This document shows, one piece after another, positions 20,722 through 34,200 of a DNA stretch of 64,000 bases. Under the pieces are notes generated by a model. The model made no database searches. It was not told the DNA's origin and worked only from the letters and a program-made list of their open reading frames with translations. The position numbers were made by a program, and so were the translations under genes. Where the stretch lies: NCBI RefSeq assembly GCF_048544455.1, contig NC_133536.1, positions 170,396,325 through 170,460,324 of the forward strand. The letters are read 5' to 3'. The first letter of the stretch is position 1; each line of letters opens with the position of its first letter. This DNA comes from Silene latifolia (taxonomy: Eukaryota; Streptophyta; Magnoliopsida; Caryophyllales; Caryophyllaceae).

Positions 20722-20736
20722 TCAAAGTGGGGGCTC
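20722..20736 (+). other. Tat polypurine tract
   Basis: TCAAAGTGGGGGCTC lies directly before the LTR start TGTAGATACC, a combination typical of Tat-lineage elements. Confidence 0.75.
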
Positions 20737-23054
20737 TGTAGATACCTCATTTCTGCACCTCCCGCAAACCACCCGGTGATGATTGGGCCACATGTTTGGT
20801 ACACGGAACGATTTGTGACAGTTCGTAAGTTTATCGTCAAGTGATCGCTCAAACACTTGTGTCTACCTCATAGTCGTCATCTACACGCCAATACGGTCAT
20901 TTTGAATGTAATTAGAGTACATTTGGAGTCCGGGTCAATAACCGTCTTCATTTTCTAATAACCGTTTAAAATGTCGAGTCAGAATGTTCTGGAATGTTCC
21001 GGATATTTCTATTCCATATTTTCCAATCTTTTAATCTTTGGTAAAATATATCCTAAAATTATCATATAAAATATTAAGGAAATAAGATTAATCCGCTACT
21101 TCATAATAGAAACACGAAAATCTTTCTTCCGCAGGAGGAGACCACTTGGGAAAATACGCAGCAGGTGCTGCGCCTCTTCCAAGAGACGCAGTGCTTGCTG
21201 CGCCTCTTCCTCAATCCTTTTCTGCGTATTTTTCGTATATTTTCGAGATTCACTTCCAAAGTTTCTCCGAAAACCCTAATTTCCGTCGTGTGATTAGTAC
21301 AAAAAGAGACCTTCGGTCTCACATATTTCTCACGCGAGTGTCCGCCCTTCTCTTCTCCCTTTGCATTCTAGACCACGTTCTTACTTTTTGGCGTCTACGT
21401 GCCTGAACTTTCTACCACGTAAGCTCAGATCCTTCTAAGTACCAGCCTCGTTTTGACTGACTGACCAATTTGACCAACTCCACAATCAATCAACTTAATC
21501 AATCTGTTTAATTCCTCTAAGAGGGCACTTTCGTCGTACATTCGAGTCGAGCATCACTAAACGTTAACTTAGTTCATCTCGTTTCGTCAAACATGTAAGT
21601 CTAAGGGTGTAAATCCTTCTCTTTTAACTATTGTTCTTTATTTTTGTAATTATTATTGTAATATTTATGTCGAAAATACGCTTAAAACCGATTTGTAAAA
21701 CCTTATTTCAAACCTTTTTTACGGATTATCAGGAGACAAACGTCGAGAAAGGACGCATCAACTGCTTCGCCACTTCAAAGGGACGCAGCACCCGCTGTGC
21801 CTCTTCCTGAGGCTGCCGCAGTTCCTGCTTCCTTTCTTCTTCCTTCGTCTTTTGTTCGTCTGTATGTTTTATTTTGCTTTCAATTGTTCATGTTTCTTTC
21901 AACACAATAATTCTAATATGATAATTTTAACCTGTAATTCATTAATAACTTATCATCATTAACATCTCAACTTAAATCCCTTATCATCCATATTTACGGG
22001 TTTTCGTCATATAAATCAATTCGGGTTTTTAGAGGTTCGATTTATCCATACTGAGTCCCTGGAATTCATCTTTGATATATTTTCATTCGTTATTTATCGT
22101 TGCCATCATTAATTCGTCTTTAACCTAATAAATTTGTTTAATTTATGTTATTAATTCGCATAATTAATCTTTTAATCTTGTAAATAATTCATCCTAATTA
22201 GTTTTTATCCATGTTTTATCGTTTTTATGACCTTAATCACATGTAAGTAATCTTTTAAACCACTTCTATCCGAGTCAAATAATATAATCAAGCATTAATA
22301 TCACCAATGAATATTAACGATTTGCAATTCCGGCTTCACAACCAGAACTGAACTCAGGAACAGATGCAGCGTCTGTTGCGCCTTTTCCATAGAACGCAGC
22401 TCTACTACGCCTGTTCCTGATTGAGTTCTGTCTCTGAACTCCCGTTTCTGCCTTGACCTAGTTTATTAGTTTACGTATTTAATTTACTATTAATCGTATT
22501 ATCACCTAATAATCTGTTCGTTTATTTATTTATTTATTCTTTTCTAAAATTATCCGTTTTAAATGTATTTTTGACATAAATCAATTAATCCAATGTAATT
22601 ATTGTAATTTTCTTTATTGTATTTTTATTGTATTTCTTTTATCATATTGCTTGTATGCTCTCACATGTAATCGATCTTAAATTCCTACTTCGACTCAATT
22701 ACATGTTAAATTACGTGATAACCGACTTAGTATTAATTCTCACATGCTAGGATTAATCTAATGAATGTTGCATTGCATGCATATAAATCGACAACATATC
22801 GAGTATACACAATTTCCCTAATCATTAGTAGAGCCCGCTATCAAGGCGGGCAGGATTAGGTGTTCGATCAAAAGAGCTTCCTAATATGTACCCTCACCCC
22901 TTACTCCAGATCTCTGTGAACATCCGTGTTCATTGGCATCCACGAGAGTCATTCTAGACATAGAATGTTAAGGGTAATGAGTTCTTGGTGTTCATGTCAC
23001 TACTTTGTGTCTTGACATGGCACGAGGTATTCGAACGGTTTCCAATTTTCCACA
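20737..23054 (+). repeat. Tat LTR
   Basis: It runs from TGTAGATACCTCATT to TTTTCCACA (about 2.3 kb). It holds three GCGCCTCTTCC/ACGCAG clusters, notably the perfect dyad CGCAGCA-GG-TGCTGCG at 21158-21173, and a GCCCGC...GCGGGC hairpin near 22832. No gene inside. Both a PPT (left) and a PBS (right) flank it. Confidence 0.7.
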
Positions 23055-23060
23055 ATAAAT

Positions 23061-23073
23061 TGGTGGCGACTCC
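23061..23073 (+). other. Tat primer-binding site
   Basis: TGGTGGCGACTCC lies a few bases after the LTR. GGCGACTC-type PBSs (Arg tRNA) are characteristic of Tat/Ogre elements. Confidence 0.65.
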
Positions 23074-23138
23074 ACAAATGCACAAGAAAAGCTTGCTCGC
23101 TTTTTGCCCCGGTGGGCCCGCGTCCACAATAATCCTCA

Positions 23139-23430
23139 AGGTGCTCTAGCCGGAGAGCAAGGAAATTTCAACAAGAATGAGAACTTGAATAGCTCACCAC
23201 CAATCATGACAAGTAAGGAAGAAGGCCTCATTGGCCATGATAACAAGAAAGAGGAGTTGCTCTTGTCAACTCATGACATCATTGGGAAGCAAGCTAGTGA
23301 AGTATGTGGTCTATGGGATGACGAATTTGAAGGATTAGTCAATCCTTACATTGGTAATGCTATGACCTTAGACAAAGGCTTTGGTGACCATCTTGACTCA
23401 AGTCACCACCATGAAGAACATAATGTGTAA
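23139..23430 (+). pseudogene. Athila-A gag-pro ORF, last part
   Basis: Contains LIGHDNKKEELLLSTHDII and VCGLWDDEFEGLVNPYIGNA, matching the corresponding C-terminal region of Athila-B (LIGQDKK, VCGLWDGEFEGIFNPHIGNA). A TAA at 23428-23430 is premature: the Athila-B counterpart continues with EDLYQDNEQAFDYF, and the same peptide can be read past the stop here. The catalytic protease part is missing, lost with the 5' truncation. Confidence 0.75.
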
Positions 23431-23869
23431 AGCTCTATTGAAGATGTTTATAATGAAAATGAACAAGCCTTCGACTACTTCTACAAGGTGTTGAGAAACA
23501 TCAACAACACCTTTGCTATACCCTCTTCACATCTCATTCAAGAATGAGAGTTTCGTGGAGTCCTCCCTAAACCACCATTTGTAAATATTCTAACCCTTTA
23601 ACTTGCATTTTACTTCTTGTATTGCATTTTTGTCAATTTTGGATTTCCAATTTTACGCTTTGATCAAGATTATCATTATGAGAGAAAGTGAGGGAGGTAT
23701 TTTAATGTTTTTTGATGTGTAGTGTTTGACCTAGTGTGGGGATAGCAAATGCCTAGGCTATCCGAGCCATCATAGTCCACCCACAATGAAGTCCAAAGGA
23801 ATGAATAAGAAATGACATGGGAAATGAAGAATCCCCGCGGGTGGAACTGAACCCGTGAGTATAGAAGAA

Positions 23870-24235
23870 GATCTGAGCGTCCCAGAGGGAATTCGCTTGT
23901 CTTGGGCATGGTCCAAGCCTCCTGACTCTAAGACGCTCGTCTTGAGAGTGCTAGCATTGAAAAAATTGGGACTGTTTTACAATCCGACCAGATTATATAC
24001 AAGACGCTCGTCTCTGCTGGAATCCGCTCGTCTCAGGAGAAATCTGCGCGTCGTGACCTATGAAAAAACTGAAATTTCATACTGCCTATGAATCTGAGCG
24101 TCCCCAGATGAAGACGCTCGTCTCCAGCAAAAATCCTCCCGTCTCCTTCAGAATCCGCGCGTCTCAGCACGGGTTAGAAATTTCTCAGTTGACTAACTAT
24201 GGATCCGAGCGTCTCCTACCCAAGACGTCTGTCTC
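23870..24235. repeat. CGTC-type dyad array upstream of the Athila-A env-position ORF
   Basis: Many units of the forms CCGAGCGTCT, CCGCTCGTCT and AGACGCTCGTCT, spaced about 18-24 bp. Same words and position as the Athila-B array (51838-52200). Confidence 0.85.
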
Positions 24236-24589
24236 CTGCTGCTGAAGCCTAAAACACGGGATTAAAATCCCTCTTTTCCCAATTCATTTCCTTCTTTCAA
24301 AACACAAACACATCCAAAACCATCAATCCCCTCATCAACAAAACACAAATTCCTCAACCAAATTCACCCAAATCAAATCCAAACTTCCTCAAAACACAAT
24401 CAAATTACTCCTTCATCAACAAAACACCAACCAAACATCAAAATCCTCAAAAATTGAATTGATTTTCTAGGTTTCAAGGCAAAATCCGAAAACCCCAAAT
24501 CGATTAGGGATTCATGGAAGCTTGAGAAGATTAGAAGCATTCAAGCAAGACTTTGGTTTGTTGATACAATCTTAACAAGGAGAAGCATT

Positions 24590-26181
24590 ATGGCAAGGGC
24601 TAAAGGTGGAAACAAGGCACCCACAAAATCAAATCTTTCAAAAAGGCAACAAGCTCTTCAAGCTTCCAAGGCTATGGTAGTGCATCAAGCAAGGGTGGAA
24701 ATTCAAGAGGTTACTACTCCTATTCCGGTCATTAAACAATTGCAAGACTATCCAGAGGTAACTTTCATAAGCGATTCTCATAGAAAAGCATTTATATCCC
24801 TTGCTAGAAAGACAATTTTGCCGACCAAATTTATATGTCAAGATGCTTTAGCCAAATTGGGTGTTCTTGAGAGGACTAATAATTTTTTTGAGTCTATGAA
24901 GTTGAATAAACTCTTTGATATGCAAGAATTGACTTACCCTTCCCTTACCTTAGAGTTTATAAGCTCTTTGAAAGTCATTAAGGTAGAGACTCGGAAAAAT
25001 GTTGAATTCCGCCTAGAAAACAAGGATAGAAAAATGTCTTTGGAAGAGTTTGGCAAGGTGTTTGGTCTTAAGGACCATTATACTTATATGAAGAAGCCTT
25101 CGAAATATGAACCCGCACCTCTATGGAACGCAATCACCGGGAGAAAATTTGAGTCCTTCCATGAGTGTCGTGTTCTTTATGTCCACCACCCGGGCATACG
25201 AGTGTGGCATAAGGTTCTTTATTTCCTTGCAACACTTTAAATGCAAGGAAATGCACAAATCATTTTACCGAACTCGACTTTATCTACCTTGAATCCACCA
25301 TCAATGTCAACAAAAATTTCACCAAGGAATACAACATACTTCAACTCCTAATTGATCGGTGGCTTATAATTGACCATGGAAAAGAAGGAGCGGCTTTTAT
25401 TGTGAATGGAGGATTAGTGACATGGTTAGCCAAACACTTTAACCCGGATTTCAACAAAGACAACACATACACACCGGTTAAAGGAGGCAACCTTCTTGAT
25501 TTAGCCACTATAATTCACAAATTTCATTGGGTCAAGAATGATAATCTTGACAACAATTATGAGCGGCTCACTAAGGAAGCTAAGTAGTTTATTCTACCCA
25601 ACAAGATTTGATGACTCAATGTCCGAAGCCCAAACTATCTTCTTCCACTTTCCGATGAAGCCGAGTTGATTATGCAACAACATAGGGAAACTATTGTCGA
25701 TCCCTCCTCCTCCTCCTCCTCTATTGTGACTCCACCCTATCCGTTTACCTACCAAGAACTCCGACCCAAAGATGTTGAGGTAGGTAACGATTACTTAACC
25801 CAATTGATGCAACACATGCATAGGGAAGCTTATGATGACCGAGTCAATGCTTACCGGGCTCAATATCCGCCCCTCTTACACTTAGCTAGGCAAGGACTCC
25901 TTGATCCATCATGTCCTTTGCCTATTTGGGCGGATAGAGAAGTGTTCTTTCCTAATGCTCCTAGAGATGCTAGCATGGATGATGAAGTTACCAAGGGGAA
26001 AGAGATTATTGTTGAGAGTGAGGAAGAAGAAGAAGAGGAAGAAGAAGAAGAAGATGTTCAAAGTTCAAGTGATGATGGTGAAGCATCCGGGTCCATGGAG
26101 GTAGATGATAATGATGATAATGAGGATATTGATGACGATGACGATCGAAGTGATGAGGATGTCGCCATGAGCGACAATTGA
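24590..26181 (+). pseudogene. Athila-A env-position ORF ('putative plant transposon protein'), broken
   Basis: ATG 24590 follows a CT/A-rich leader. The first 216 codons are open (MARAKGGNKAPTK basic N-terminus, LTYPSLTLEFISSLK, GRKFESFHECR, VHHPGIRVWHK). A frameshift near 25220 causes a stop at 25240. The same protein can be followed in other frames at 25402-25587 and 25666-26181, the last ending in a long acidic Glu/Asp tail. The homologue in Athila-B is also broken, but at different places. No signal peptide is visible, so this is an env-position rather than a demonstrated envelope gene. Confidence 0.8.
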
Positions 26182-27183
26182 GGATTAGCAAGCTTTTTGG
26201 AGGATGCAACATACCCATTGTAAGTCTCCTACACCTCCTTTAACTTTGTTCATTTCTCTTGTTTTCAATAACTTTTATCTTGATCAATTGTTTTAGTCCT
26301 AGCAACACTCAAAGGACTCCCACCTGGATCCCATTGAGGTGTCTTATCTTGTTCCCACTTTAGAAAATCCAAAATGACAAAATAGTTTCATGCATTGCAT
26401 ACTTGTGCATGAACTCCCCCATTTTTACACTAGAAATAGTGTCTCATTTGGTTTGGGGAAGTTTAAGCACAAGCAGTGGGAGTTAATCTAAATTAGCTCT
26501 CCAACCAATAAATTCATGCATCATATAGTTTAGATTTAGAATTCATCACTTGTGTATATGTCATATAGATTGCACATTAGTATAGAAATCATGCATTCTC
26601 ATTTAGCTTGCCTAATTTCCTATCGTATTGGCCATTGAGGACAATGCCCATACTAGTGTGGGGATGGGAAATTCTAACTTGACGTTTAAATTAAAAAATG
26701 ATAAAAATTGAAAAACCAAAAACATGTTCATTCCTTTATAGCATAGAATTGTATATATTTTGTATATATTATGTTTGTTTGTCCTTCTATCACATTGATC
26801 GACTATGCCACATCCGAGACATGAGGATTATGAAAACCGCATGGTATGATATTTCCAATATCCTTTTTCTTCTCTATGTTAATGACTATGTGGCTTTATT
26901 TTGGTTGATGTGGTATACACCAATGTGATCTTAGGAATTGCATTTAGATTATATGGCATACTAGTTGGTAGAAGCATTTGCATTAGGATGTATATATGTT
27001 AGTTGCATCATGGCATGTAGTTGCATTTTAGGAAATTTTTTGTGAAAACATCTATTTGGGAAGCTTGACAAATGTATATAAGGCCCTTGTAGATATTTTT
27101 TCTTCTTAAGACTTTGCTCATTAGAATACTTGTAAAACACCATAGGATGTGTCATGCTAGTATCCTTTGACCCATGGATTAAG
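26182..27183 (+). other. Athila-A 3' untranslated region, left part
   Basis: No gene. Closely similar to 62762-63745 of Athila-B, including a GAGGACAATGCCCATA...GTGTGGGGATGGG block. Ends with the target copy TTAAG (27179-27183) of Copia-3. Confidence 0.75.
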
Positions 27184-28469
27184 TGTTGGGAAATGTGTCC
27201 TCAACAATAGTGCGATCACATGATTTAAATATCATTATTAAATCTCATTTTAAGAATACATGTGGGATGTAATATTTTACAAGTCAACTGGTCCACACAT
27301 ATCGGTAATGATTGGCTGACTAGAGTTTGACATTACTGTCGTGCGACGGTGGTGATCAGTTGATCCCCTTAGGTCATACCTATAGAGAAATACTCTTAAT
27401 TGATTATTTAATTAATCGTATACCGATACGAGTTAATTAAATTGCTTAAAATTGACGGATAATTTTGTGAGTATAATTTACGTATCTCATTGTAAATATG
27501 ATTAAATGAGACACGGTCTAAGTAATCGAATTGTTTTATTACTTAGATGAAATTATTGTTTACAGAAACAATTGAAATGGAATGAATAAATTATTATAAA
27601 TACAGAATGTTGTAGTTTATAATTTGGAAACATTTTTGGTACAAGTAATTACGAATTACTAGTCGATTTTGTAAATGACATATTTTATGAGTATGTTGAT
27701 TTTTAATATGTTAAAAATACATTACAAATTCACATGTCAAGTAACATGTCACATATGTCACACTTGACAAATGACAAATAAAATGGACCTTCCATTTTAT
27801 CTTGTATAAACCGAAAATTAGGAGTATTAGTGGAATAATTATGTTGATTATTTTAATAAGAGAAAACATAATTATTAAAGTCTAATCTCTAGCCATGCCC
27901 ACCTATGCTTTTGAGAAGAGCAAAATCAAAAAGTATTGGGCATCCTACCCAAGCCAATTTTCGGCCAACCATACAAGAAAAGAAAAAGAGCTTTTTCTTT
28001 TCAATTCATTCATTCATCATTTTTACATATAACATTTTCTAGTGTAAGAAAGTAGAGAATCTCTACAATATATGAATTTTCTAGAGAAATAAAATCTCAC
28101 ATATACTCCCTCTTGACCGAGTGATTCAAGAGCAAAAAATACAATTTATTTTGTATCAATTTTATAGCAAAAACTAATATTATTACTAGATCTAAATAAT
28201 ATTGGTTATTAAGATGTATTCCTTGGGTATATGCTTTTGGGAGGGATTCTACATTTGAATCCTTGTTCTTCCATTTGGAGAGCTCAAGAACTAAAGAGAA
28301 GGAGATCTCTTTTGTGCCCATATAAACCGAAATACCCATTGTAAGAATATGATTTCTTCTCTATTTTGTTTATTTGTTTGCATGCATTAAATCCACATTT
28401 AATCTTATGACAAATTAATTTCGACATATATGAGTATGTTAGTATGTATATGAATCTACATTTCCTTCA
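27184..28469 (+). repeat. Copia-3 5' LTR
   Basis: Bounded by TTAAG on the left and PBS-like TCGGTATCAAGAGCC at 28471 on the right. A small minus-strand ORF (28097-28339) is shared by both LTRs only because the LTRs are copies. Confidence 0.95.
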
Positions 28470-31237
28470 ATCGGTATCAAGAGCCACGGTTGTTTGCATG
28501 CAAATCGGTTAAAAGTTTTTCCGAGTTACAAGAATAACAAATAAAACTTGTAAATTTTGTGTTATTATGATATATCACGAAATTAATCCATGCATGTTAA
28601 AATTTATGGTCCTAAAATGTTTTAGGATATTTTGGTTAATTTTTCGGATTTTTATTGTTCATATTTTACAATAATGGCATTTAAATATGATTTTATGAGT
28701 AAAAATGTCATTTTTGGTCTACAATTAGCTATACTTCGAATTTTAAGTTGACTTTTGGATATGTTGTCACATATATTATTTTAAGATAACCTGTAAATTT
28801 TCATAATTTTTGGACTTGTTATGCTCGAAAAATGAATTTTTCATTATTAAATTCGGATTTAAGTGAAAAATAGGTTAATATGAGTTAAATTTCGAATCTG
28901 GTCATAGAACATTAATATGTTATCACATGCAATTTTACAAGATGTGTGTAAAATAATTGGCTATAAAGAAGTTTTTTTGCATGATTTATGGATTTTTGAA
29001 GAAAAATAGCATAAATAGTTACATTATTAGTGGAAAATTAATAAAACATAATCTATGACTTAGGAAAAACGTCTAATGTTGCATTTTATTATATTTTTCC
29101 AGATCTAAAATTAAAAAGTTAATGAAAATAATTTTTCCATGTTTTTATGATTATTTTATTAAAATCGATAAACCGCAACATTGTTTTTCCGGAAAAATTT
29201 CGAAATTTTTAACCTAAGATTTTGAACATTATGAGTGTCATGGAAATTTTCCAGAATGTTCATGAGTTTAAATTTCAAATTTTGAATTTATTTGAAATTT
29301 TGTGATTTATTTGAAGTTTAATAGCTTATTTTTGTTATTTTTTAGTCCATTTATGAACAATTTTATAAAATATGGGTTAATTATGGTCAAATTATTAGTG
29401 AAGACTAAATTTTGAGTCCTAAGAGGTTAGGATAATTAACATATGCATAAATATGAGTTTATGTATTTTTGTGATTATAAAATGTTGAAATCACGCAAAT
29501 CCGTAAAAACCGAGTAATATACGATATTGGCTAATTAAAGGCGATTTAGCATAAAATTGAGCATGTTCATACATATTATAATGCTGCATTTTCTTTATGA
29601 TTGTCATAATTTTAATTTATGTAATTTTGAATTATGTAATTTTACTTAGTATGGCCTTAGTTTTAATTGATATTGCCCGAAATGTATGGGAATATCGATT
29701 CGGTTGTAATTTTTATTGTGATCTCGTATCACCGTTTTGTAATTTAATAGATTTATTTTATTTTAGTTACAAATGTATAATAGGAAATTATGTAATTTAT
29801 TATGTAATTTTATTCATTCCGGAGTTCCCAAAGACGGATTTCTTCAAGAATGGCGATACATAAAGACGGTGTTACCTCGAGATGCGTGCCACAACCGAAG
29901 TTCAAGGGACCAATGGAGTTGGTTTCCGAATATGTAATAGTTAAATAGTTTTTCTATTTTAGGAAAGGCCATACTAGGATTTATTTATTTTATGCTTGCA
30001 TTTTATTTTATGTCGCATGCATCGCTAAATCGCCATAACTAAAACATGCATCCTTATTTTATCGAGTTTATCGACCGTGTCAATTCGAATTATTGTAGTT
30101 CACCGCTTTAGTTCACTTAAAACGTGATAGATAATAAATTGACATGACCTCTCGCTAAAACAAACAATTGAGACATAGCCTTACCAAATAGTAGAAACCA
30201 TGAAAACCTATTTCGTGAGGGAGTGCACTCGGCCGGTACAAACCTTGTTACGTAGGGGAAGTGGGTGATAAATGTCTATCCACCGAATTCATGTTGATGA
30301 GGGTTGCATCGGCTACCCCGTGCCCAAGTTGATGTGGGTTTGGATAATGGACACATTTATTCGAATTTGGATTGAACTCAACAAAAGTTATTGATAAGCG
30401 TTGCATCGGCTACCCCGTGCCCTTGTTGATGTGTTTTGGGCTATAGATAAACATTAGAGTAATTTTATCGACCAAGAGTTCTAAAAGTAGAATCGATTAA
30501 AAGGTTAATCCACCCAGTTATATTGATAAAGGTTGAATCGGCTACCCCGTGCCTAAGTCTATATGAATTTGGGTCTTGGAATCATTTATCATAGTTGGGT
30601 AGAGGTCACTATGTAAATGCTTTACTTGTTATTTACAAGTATTAATATAACGATAAATGTTTTGTTTTCACTATTCCGTTATTATATTGTTCTATTTCTT
30701 TACCAAAATTCATATACGATATCATTTCGTTTTTGATTCAAATCTCCATTAAAACATCGTAACTAAAGACAAATATGAATTTGCTTCTAAAACCTCAAGT
30801 GAACCATTGCTAAGGATCTCTTGTAAAGAGTATAGATAAAGGTTATTCATTATCAAACAGGTTTTTGATTCTTGACTAACACATCTACTTACAATGGATT
30901 GTTATGTTTCATATACTTAATTGAATTAAGTACCTTGAAATGATAAATTGTTTTGGTAATTAGATTTGTTGGAATTCATAATTGACCAAAATAACGCAAC
31001 CACTTCAACGAAAGTTTTAAGACTAAAACGAACAAATGAAGAGTAATATTCATGAATTCAATTTTGCTTCTCAAAGCAAAGACTCATTGAAATAAGTGGG
31101 AGCATTCTCTTAAACCGTTAAGATGAGGACGAGGTTCAAGAAGTAAAGATAATAATGGAATTGATACAAGGTAATGTTGAAAGTAAAGTCATTGAGGAAT
31201 GACGATACTAAACCTATCAATCCCGACCAATAAAGTT
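28470..31237 (+). other. Copia-3 leader and N-terminal gag region, no intact gene
   Basis: A long AT-rich leader with three spaced copies of TCGGCTACCCCGTGCC at about 30309, 30403 and 30538. Open frames such as 29597-29863 show no recognised domain. Any gag N-terminus here is too decayed for me to place. Confidence 0.55.
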
Positions 31238-31290
31238 TTCATTGTCTTAAATGTTGGACACAAGAAAGGAAACTGCCCCAAATTATTGAA
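31238..31290 (+). pseudogene. Copia-3 gag zinc-knuckle relic
   Basis: Cys-Leu-Lys-Cys is encoded at 31243-31254, and GHKKGNCP in another frame at 31256-31279. A small deletion between them breaks a CCHC knuckle. Confidence 0.65.
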
Positions 31291-34200
31291 GAATCAACAA
31301 GTTAGTTGTGGGACATCTAATGGGACCTTCTTCTTTAAATGTTTATTTGATTAAACATAAATTTTGCTAGTACCACTTCGTCAATATTAGAAACCAGTGG
31401 AGGTTTTCATCATTGTACTTGATACATAGGATGATTAGAATATGACGACTAGCAACAATAATGTCGAGAGATAGAGTAATTGTGTACTCAATCTAGTTTT
31501 TGGATTTAAAGTTGTACTTAATTGTGACTATTAAGTGCATAAACTCTAAATAAGAATATAAACTTGTTAAGATACAAAAAGGGTTTTCACTTTTGTGACC
31601 CTATACACCACGATTTGATGTATGGCTAGCCCATTATCAAGGTGATTATATTCTAAAACAAACTAGAATGATATATCATGTAGATGATGTAAGATTCAAA
31701 TTGGTAACCCAAGATTAAACCTTAAATTTTGGAATGATGAACGTAAAGAGTTATCGAGTACTCTTGAAACCATTAGATTGTTAATGGTATATGCGTATCT
31801 TGTATTCAAAGCAAGATGTCTCGTGCCTTTTGGTTGAAAAGGAGACCGAGGTTGTAAATCATTGATCCAAAATAGGTTGATCATTCTCTTTTATCAACGA
31901 TTTAAGTTGACGCTAATATGTTCACTTAATAAGGTAAATAGAGAAATCTTTGAAGAATTTCAAAGAGTTCAAGGAATCACGATTTAGTCGTGATGGGATT
32001 ATCAAAGTGAAGACTTTGATATAAGCCAAAGGAAATGTGATATAATATCACAAGTTAATCTCTCTTATCACGCATTATGAAATAATGTGTGGTTGGATAA
32101 GAAATCAAACGCTATTCGATATGGTTTGAACTTCAATCAAGTTACTTTGAGTTACTTGATCCTTTTGGGGATTTTATCATTTTTGTCTAAATTATTTTTC
32201 CACTAAATCGAATCATATGAGATATGAAATGGTAAGGGTACCATGGTTGTAAGTTTTCACAAGAAACAAATGCTCATTTTTCCCCTTTTCAATTATCACG
32301 AGCACGACGGGTTTGCGGCTCATGAAGCTGTCTTTCTAAAATACAAGTTTATTTCTAGAAGACAGAGTGGGAGAAATTTTTCAAGAGCCACAAAGAATGC
32401 CACAAAGAATATTATGTCGCAAGAAACTGGTCTTTCTTGGCTACATGAGACGTTTTGTGTAAGACGTTGTTTCTTCAAAACCTAGGAGGTTAAATTCGTC
32501 ACTTGTTAAAAATGATAAATTCATGCAACTTTTAAGAAAGTAAAGAGCTTATAACTTACAAAAGAAATTGTTTGATTCAAGTTGATTACTTCTAGAAAGT
32601 AATGAACATATGACTTACATAAGAGTGTTTAAAGTCACAACTCAATACAAGGCTTAGAACCATGAAAATCCGAAACAAAAAGGCTTGATTAGTGACAAAG
32701 GGTTTTGCACTAATAAAGAGATATTTCAAAGCAAGATTGGTTTCAAAGGGTTTTGCACTAATTAAAATGCTTAAGACTATTTGGATCTTCTTAAGGATTG
32801 TGTTTCATTATGAGGTTATGAAATACGTAGCAAGTGAATCTAAAACCCGCTTCTTCAAAAGAAGGAATGTATTCAATACATGTCTTGAGTTTTGTAGATT
32901 CTTGCAATCCTAAGATTATGTGAAACTTAAGAGAGAATCTTAAGTAGGGCATCAATGAGTTGGAATCAATGATTTGATCATGTTATAAAACGTTTCTCGA
33001 TAAGTCGAGAAGTTTTGTTTATACATGGAGTTTAGTGGGAGTTACGGAAGTTTTAATTAGTCCGATATGTGGATGACATATTGATCATTGAGAATGATTT
33101 AAGACTTTTGGAGTATTATAATACATCTTGAATATCCGGATTTATGAAGATAAATCCACATGATATTAGCGTCAGTAAGAAGTCTTATGTTGATAAGATT
33201 CATGACTAGTTCAATTAAATTGAACATATTTGATTGATTTCATTTGCTTCCGCTGCCGAATCAATTAAAAAGAAATGATGTATAACACTTCATATGCTTT
33301 AAGTATGATGAATTGTTTTCAAAAAAAAAAAAATCGAATTTAAGTAATCTTTACCAAGTAAGCTGTAAAGATTACCCTTAAGTGCTTGCAGAAGCATTAA
33401 GGAAGTAAAGCAAAGTGTTTATGATGCAATTTTGTGTAAGGGTGTTACACAAGTGACAATTGACAATTGAGATTGCGCATGGTTTCCGACAATACCATAA
33501 TCAAAACACATTAGGATGGTTAAGATACCATTGTGGCAATGTTAATTAAGAAGTAGATTTTCTAGAATCGTTCTAGGCAATAAAGAACAATGAGAGATAT
33601 TTATAACGGAAATTGAGTACACTTGCAATCATGGGATGTGCAAGAAGGAAGAGTCCCGCACACTGCGAAAACAGTGGGAGCTATTCTTAGGCTAGAGGAC
33701 CTATGTCTTGATTGGATCTCGACACGTACTCAGAAAGTTTTGTAATGCAAATGTATACATTACAAAGGAAAACGAGTATGTAATAAGGTTGAGTAAGGTA
33801 AAAGAAGATTGATAAAACCTACTAACCAAAGCCTTCTCATAGGCTTGACATGATGAGCCATGTCATTTCAATCGAATTGAAATGAGCAACTACATACAAG
33901 ATCAAATTAGATTATAGAACATGAAATAGTAATCAGGCATTGACTATTCATATGTGATAATCACATTTGTCGTTCGAGTTTTTACTTCAAAACTCTTTTA
34001 TTATACTTTGTTACATCCAAACGGGTTGTAAAGACAATTGAACCCCGTTAAAGTGAACGCGGATTAGCATTGTATTCGCCCATAGTCACTTGTATGAGGT
34101 GACGTCTCGAAGTGACTAGAGTGTGATGCGATTGATGGCAAGTTCAAGTGCCATACAGTCATGTGAGATGACTAGTCGATCACATAGGCAGATTGTTAGG

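Larger units (their letters stand above)
16810..23129 (+). mobile_element. Tat-lineage element: 3' part with antisense genes, LTR, and start of a following copy
   Basis: In plus orientation the order is: two spliced genes on the opposite strand, a 69-bp tandem repeat, a PPT, an LTR, a PBS-like site, and about 60 bp more before Athila-A sequence. Antisense ORFs between pol and the 3' LTR, and a tandem repeat in this position, are described features of the Tat/Ogre lineage. No pol is visible to the left. The left limit is uncertain. The right junction lies between about 23100 and 23138. Confidence 0.65.

Noticed and set aside
24590..26181. Calling the env-position ORFs retroviral envelope genes
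   Set aside because: No signal peptide, transmembrane segment or cleavage site is visible. The basic N-terminus and acidic tail fit a nuclear or nucleic-acid-associated protein better.
28097..28339. Minus-strand ORF in both Copia-3 LTRs (also 35611-35853)
   Set aside because: LTR duplicates, AT-rich, and no family match.
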